Origin: Martensiomyces pterosporus
Taxonomy: Eukaryota; Kickxellomycota; Kickxellomycetes; Kickxellales; Kickxellaceae
NCBI GenBank assembly: GCA_025201845.1
Contig: MU604053.1
Span: 33,139 to 45,124, forward strand
Direction of reading: 5' to 3'
Length of the DNA stretch: 11,986 bases
A program made the translations under genes and the position numbers. This document shows, piece after piece, positions 9,115 through 11,986 of this stretch (the stretch's first letter is position 1; every line of letters starts with the position of its first letter). The notes below the pieces were generated by a model, which saw only the letters and a list, made by a program, of their open reading frames with translations, ran no database searches and was not told the origin of the DNA.

Positions 9115-11136
9115 ATGGCCGTGAGCAGACCTCAGCAGCAGCAGGCGCTTTCTCCCGCCGACCTTGCGCACCTCTCGGAGATTTTTGACACACATGCAGT
9201 AGCTGCAGCGGATGGAGTGAAGTACATGGCCCCCGACGCCTTTGCTGCCGCAATCACCCCCGCTGCTGCGCTGACCGAGAGCCAGAAGCTGCCTTACGCC
9301 TCCTTCTTTGCCATTGCCGACCGGGAGAGCCGCGGCCGCCTGACCCAAGACGACTTCATCCAGTTCCAGCGTTTGCTTAGGCAGCACGACGCCGCGTACA
9401 CCTTGCCCTTCCGTGCCGTGGCCAAGGGCGGATCCGTCGAATCCGCGGCCCTGAAAAGCCTCATGGCCGACCAGATGGTGGCCAACTACCTAAAGTCCCA
9501 GCCGCAGGTCACTTACGCCGAATTCGCACAGCTGATCGACTCGGCCCGTGCCGATCGCATCCGCCATGCATTCGCTAGCATCGACACTCAGGCTACGGGA
9601 TTCATCCCCGTTGACCAGCTGTTCGCTACTGCGTGCGAGTTCGCCCCTCTGGAGCATACTAGCAAGCTCACACAGAATCTGGCATTGCTGGCGCAGTCTG
9701 CCGAGAGCCCGCGCATCGGGTACCCGACGTTCCTCGCCCTTATCAGCTTGCTGAGCGACCCAGCGAAGATTCAGAGAGCTGCTGAGGAGGCTGCTCGCAA
9801 ACAGGCGAGTGGAAACACGCCCAATGCCTCGCCTGCCATCTCGCAGTCGGCATTTGCCGAGTCCTCGTCTCTGCTCACTCCCCTCGAGGTCAGTGTCCTC
9901 TTCACACTCGCTTCTGGCCAGAGCACAGCCGAGAGCACAACTCTGGCCAGCATCCATGACGTGTTGGATGCCTGCCACAGATCCCTCGCCCCCGTAGGCA
10001 CCGCTGCACGCCAGAAGCAAGGAGATGTGTCCGGCCGGCCCGAGACTCCTAAGAAGCAGCAGGGCTCGCGGCCGCTCCTCAAGGAGGCGCTATTCCAGGC
10101 ATACAACTTTGCCATCGGTGCTGTGGCTGGCGGCATTGGTGCCACTGTTGTGTACCCAATTGATCTTGTCAAGACCCGCATGCAGAACCAGCGTGTGGCC
10201 GTTGTGGGCGAGATGATGTACAAGAACAGCATTGACTGCTTCCGCAAGGTTATCCGCAACGAGGGTATCCTGGGCCTGTACCGTGGCCTTGGCCCCCAAC
10301 TCGTCGGTGTTGCTCCCGAGAAGGCAATCAAGCTGACGGTGAATGACTTTGTACGCGCACGCCTCACGGACAAGGAGTCGGGCAAAATCAAGTTTGCTGG
10401 CGAGCTTTTCGCTGGTGGCATAGCAGGCGCCTCGCAGGTGGTCTTTACCAACCCACTCGAGATTGTCAAGATCCGTCTGCAGGTCCAAGGCGAGATCCTC
10501 AAGGAAGCTTCGGGCTTGGGTCCTGCCTCTGCATCGCCCATCGCGCGCCGTGGTGCCGTGACCATTGTCAAGGAGCTGGGTCTCATTGGCCTGTACAAGG
10601 GCGCCTCCGCATGCCTCCTGCGCGATGTGCCCTTCTCGGCCATTTATTTCCCTTGCTATTCGCACATCAAAAAGGATATCTTCAATGAGGGCGAGCGCCA
10701 GCTGGGCATTGTCGACCTCCTCCTCGCCGGTGCCATAGCCGGCATGCCCGCCGCATACCTAACCACGCCCGCCGATGTCATCAAGACGCGCTTGCAGGTC
10801 GAGGCAAAGAAGGGCGAGACCGTGTACAATGGCCTCATGGACGCTGCACGCAAAATCTACAAGGAGGAGGGATTCAAGGCGTTCTTCAAGGGCGGTCCTG
10901 CACGCATCTTTAGATCGTCGCCGCAGTTCGGAACTACTCTCATGTGCTACGAGCTCATCCACCGCCTGGTGCCATTCCCCGGCGAGCCCCACGCTCACTC
11001 GTCTGCGGCTGATCGTCGCCAGAGCCAGGATAGAGAGATTTCGTCGCAGGCCGCGCTCTTCCATGCTGGCAATGCTCTGCGTCTCCTCCATGATGCCAAC
11101 TACAGATTCGGCGTCGTCAGCAGCCAAAAAAACTAG
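9115..11136 (+). CDS. AGC1: Mitochondrial aspartate/glutamate carrier (aralar/citrin type, SLC25)
   Basis: A complete, intronless 673-residue protein that exchanges matrix aspartate for cytosolic glutamate plus a proton across the inner mitochondrial membrane, a step of the malate-aspartate shuttle. An in-frame TAG at 9109-9111 fixes the start, and the ATG has A at -3. Residues 1-320 form the EF-hand-like regulatory half. Residues from about 330 hold three carrier repeats with signatures [10 protein letters not shown] (348), [10 protein letters not shown] (447) and [10 protein letters not shown] (552). Subfamily blocks [17 protein letters not shown] and [15 protein letters not shown] are near-identical to animal carriers. 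Arg503-Asp504 fit the contact point of amino-acid carriers. The length matches animal aralar/citrin (about 675) and not yeast Agc1 (about 900). The EF-2-like loop (69-80) has Arg at ligand position 5, so calcium control is doubtful. A short hydrophilic C-terminal tail follows the third repeat. CCAAT boxes lie upstream. Confidence 0.96.
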   Translation: MAVSRPQQQQALSPADLAHLSEIFDTHAVAAADGVKYMAPDAFAAAITPAAALTESQKLPYASFFAIADRESRGRLTQDDFIQFQRLLRQHDAAYTLPFRAVAKGGSVESAALKSLMADQMVANYLKSQPQVTYAEFAQLIDSARADRIRHAFASIDTQATGFIPVDQLFATACEFAPLEHTSKLTQNLALLAQSAESPRIGYPTFLALISLLSDPAKIQRAAEEAARKQASGNTPNASPAISQSAFAESSSLLTPLEVSVLFTLASGQSTAESTTLASIHDVLDACHRSLAPVGTAARQKQGDVSGRPETPKKQQGSRPLLKEALFQAYNFAIGAVAGGIGATVVYPIDLVKTRMQNQRVAVVGEMMYKNSIDCFRKVIRNEGILGLYRGLGPQLVGVAPEKAIKLTVNDFVRARLTDKESGKIKFAGELFAGGIAGASQVVFTNPLEIVKIRLQVQGEILKEASGLGPASASPIARRGAVTIVKELGLIGLYKGASACLLRDVPFSAIYFPCYSHIKKDIFNEGERQLGIVDLLLAGAIAGMPAAYLTTPADVIKTRLQVEAKKGETVYNGLMDAARKIYKEEGFKAFFKGGPARIFRSSPQFGTTLMCYELIHRLVPFPGEPHAHSSAADRRQSQDREISSQAALFHAGNALRLLHDANYRFGVVSSQKN

Positions 11137-11216
11137 CATGGGCAGCCTCTGCCCCATGCCAACCTGTTCTTCCCCATATGATAGAGTTCGCGTTCTTTGT
11201 TATCCCCCGAACATAC

Positions 11217-11246
11217 ACAATCTCCTATTGGACAATCTCCTATTGG
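11217..11246. repeat. Perfect 15-bp tandem duplication, two copies
   Basis: The unit ACAATCTCCTATTGG occurs twice head to tail with no mismatch, in the 150-bp gap between the carrier stop codon and the convergent tRNA. Each copy carries ATTGG (an inverted CCAAT). It is likely a recent slippage duplication in the 3' untranslated region. Confidence 0.95.
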
Positions 11247-11270
11247 CATCCAGCAGCGGTGTGGGCGGGT

Positions 11271-11280
11271 AAAAGAAAAA
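11271..11280 (-). terminator. RNA polymerase III terminator of the tRNA gene
   Basis: Read on the minus strand, a T5 run followed by C and T4 begins about five bases after the tRNA 3' end. Runs of four or more T stop RNA polymerase III, so the run at 11276-11280 should end the transcript and the second run is a backup. Confidence 0.8.
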
Positions 11281-11285
11281 TATTG

Positions 11286-11358
11286 CGACCCAGCCAGGGG
11301 TCGAACCTGGGACTTCTCGCATCGGAAACGAGCGCTCTATCCACTGAGCTACAAGGCC
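11286..11358 (-). tRNA. tRNA-Arg (anticodon CCG)
   Basis: The minus strand folds as a 73-nt cloverleaf without an intron. The D arm is GCTC/GAGC with GG in the loop, and the anticodon stem CTCGT/GCGAG holds the loop TTCCGAT, so the anticodon is CCG, reading CGG arginine codons. The variable loop is AAGTC. The T arm is CCAGG/CCTGG around TTCGACC, and the discriminator is G. CCA is not encoded, as in eukaryotic nuclear genes. The internal A box (TAGCTCAGTGG) and B box (GGTTCGACC) are intact. The acceptor stem has two G-U pairs and a U-U mismatch at pair 6-67, which is somewhat weak but does not affect the promoter boxes. Confidence 0.93.
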
Positions 11359-11846
11359 TAATCTGATCGCAGCCGGATTCCCGTAATCACGATAATTGCA
11401 CTAACAGTATGCTCTGATTTTGTGGAGACGCACAGCCCCAGCCGCGCGCAGCCCGCAAGCGCCTGGGCGCACGACTCCTGTGGAAAGCCCTGGAGCGCAC
11501 AATAGCCGCCCTGACACTTCCATTGCAGCAGCCTGGCTGATTCGTGTTTTGTTCTGCGCCTGCACATCGCTATAATTAGCAGCTGAGTCGAGAAAAAAAC
11601 AAGTGACAGCGGGCAAAGGTATTGTTCAGCGTGCGCTTGCAGACGGAAGGAGCAGGTGGGCGGTGATTTGACATCAAAGGGAAATAACCTCCCTTTGTAG
11701 CGTGCTTGTGCTTTTGCTTCTAGTTGTTTTCTACACACTGTTTATTATTACTCGTTTCCTCCCCTATTCCCCACTTGGCCGGCAAGTAGCGTCTTTTTGT
11801 AAAGCCATATATATCAGCAGTGCCAGCATCCTTATTTTACTTTGTC
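11359..11846. other. Intergenic region upstream of the right-edge gene
   Basis: About 490 bp lie between the tRNA and the last gene. Nothing coding is recognisable. Bases 11708-11778 are pyrimidine-rich on the plus strand, typical of a fungal promoter, and lead into the TATA element and start of the next gene. The 5' flank of the tRNA shows no clear element. Confidence 0.5.
11808..11814 (+). promoter_or_regulatory. TATA element (TATATAT) of the right-edge gene
   Basis: TATATAT sits 33 bp before the first ATG of the downstream gene, after a CT-rich stretch. The spacing would make a very short 5' leader if this is the true TATA box, or favour the second ATG at 11865. Confidence 0.45.
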
Positions 11847-11986
11847 ATGCGTGCTTGCCCAGGGATGCAGCCATCGTCGTGTGCTGCTGGGCTACTGCTG
11901 CTCAATGCCCTGGTCTCGGGCCACCTGGCCAAAGTGCCTCGGTTCCAGCACTCTATGGAGATAGTTGGCGGTGAGCTATGCGTTTT
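11847..11986 (+). CDS. Probable secreted or membrane kelch-repeat protein, N-terminal fragment
   Basis: Only the first 46 complete codons are in the window; the frame is still open at the edge. An in-frame TAG at 11787-11789 lies upstream. In-frame ATGs at 11847 and 11865 are both possible starts; the second gives the neater signal peptide. The hydrophobic core AAGLLLLNALVSG looks like a signal peptide. It is followed by VPRFQHSMEIVGGELCVF, which fits the start of a kelch blade (Arg, His-Ser, hydrophobic run, Gly-Gly, then a tyrosine/cysteine-Val-Phe strand normally ending in Gly-Gly). Kelch repeats build beta-propellers, and fungi have many secreted or membrane-anchored ones. The IVGG could suggest a trypsin-like protease instead, but no activation site (Arg/Lys just before Ile) is present. 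Function beyond this is unknown. Confidence 0.55.
   Translation, partial: MRACPGMQPSSCAAGLLLLNALVSGHLAKVPRFQHSMEIVGGELCV

Noticed and set aside
9771..10643. 290-codon minus-strand frame
   Set aside because: It is antisense to the aspartate/glutamate carrier and covers its repeats 1 and 2. It has no independent support.
11962..11986. GTGAGC at 11971 as an intron donor
   Set aside because: Reading straight through gives VGGELCVF, which completes the kelch strand, so splicing here would break the motif.
1..11986. Mobile element, CRISPR array or secondary-metabolite or defence cluster
   Set aside because: No transposase, long terminal or inverted repeats, regularly spaced repeats, or co-oriented accessory genes were seen on either strand.

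Overview
The window looks like nuclear DNA of a fungus. A giant fungal-type RhoGEF with disordered, Ser/Thr/Pro-rich and polyglutamine stretches sits beside a mitochondrial aspartate/glutamate carrier, a nuclear-type tRNA without encoded CCA, and an intron with a CTAAC branch site. GC content is moderately high and introns are few. The carrier resembles the animal form (about 675 residues) more than the longer budding-yeast form. An early-diverging filamentous fungus is plausible, but the sequence alone does not prove a lineage.

Layout. (1) Bases 1-6405, minus strand: one huge gene running off the left edge. It is at least 2,100 codons long and carries a Dbl-homology (DH) RhoGEF domain followed by a PH-like domain broken up by low-complexity inserts. 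The start codon appears to be separated from the rest by a 105-bp intron. (2) Bases 6406-9114: about 2.7 kb between two divergently transcribed genes, with pyrimidine-rich promoter-like tracts on the sense strand of the RhoGEF gene (and another at 8440-8625 on the carrier side), short tandem repeats, a 14-bp AT palindrome and CCAAT boxes. No convincing protein gene is seen there. (3) Bases 9115-11136, plus strand: an intact, intronless mitochondrial aspartate/glutamate carrier with an N-terminal EF-hand-like half. (4) Bases 11286-11358, minus strand: tRNA-Arg(CCG) with a pol III terminator, convergent with the carrier gene. (5) Bases 11847-11986, plus strand: the first 46 codons of a probable secreted kelch-repeat protein running off the right edge, behind a TATA element.

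The genes look like unrelated housekeeping neighbours: polarity/cytoskeleton signalling, the malate-aspartate shuttle, translation and the cell surface. I found no operon, mobile element, CRISPR array or multi-gene system. The most interesting content is the architecture of the RhoGEF, the degenerate calcium loop of the carrier, and the two partial genes at the edges.
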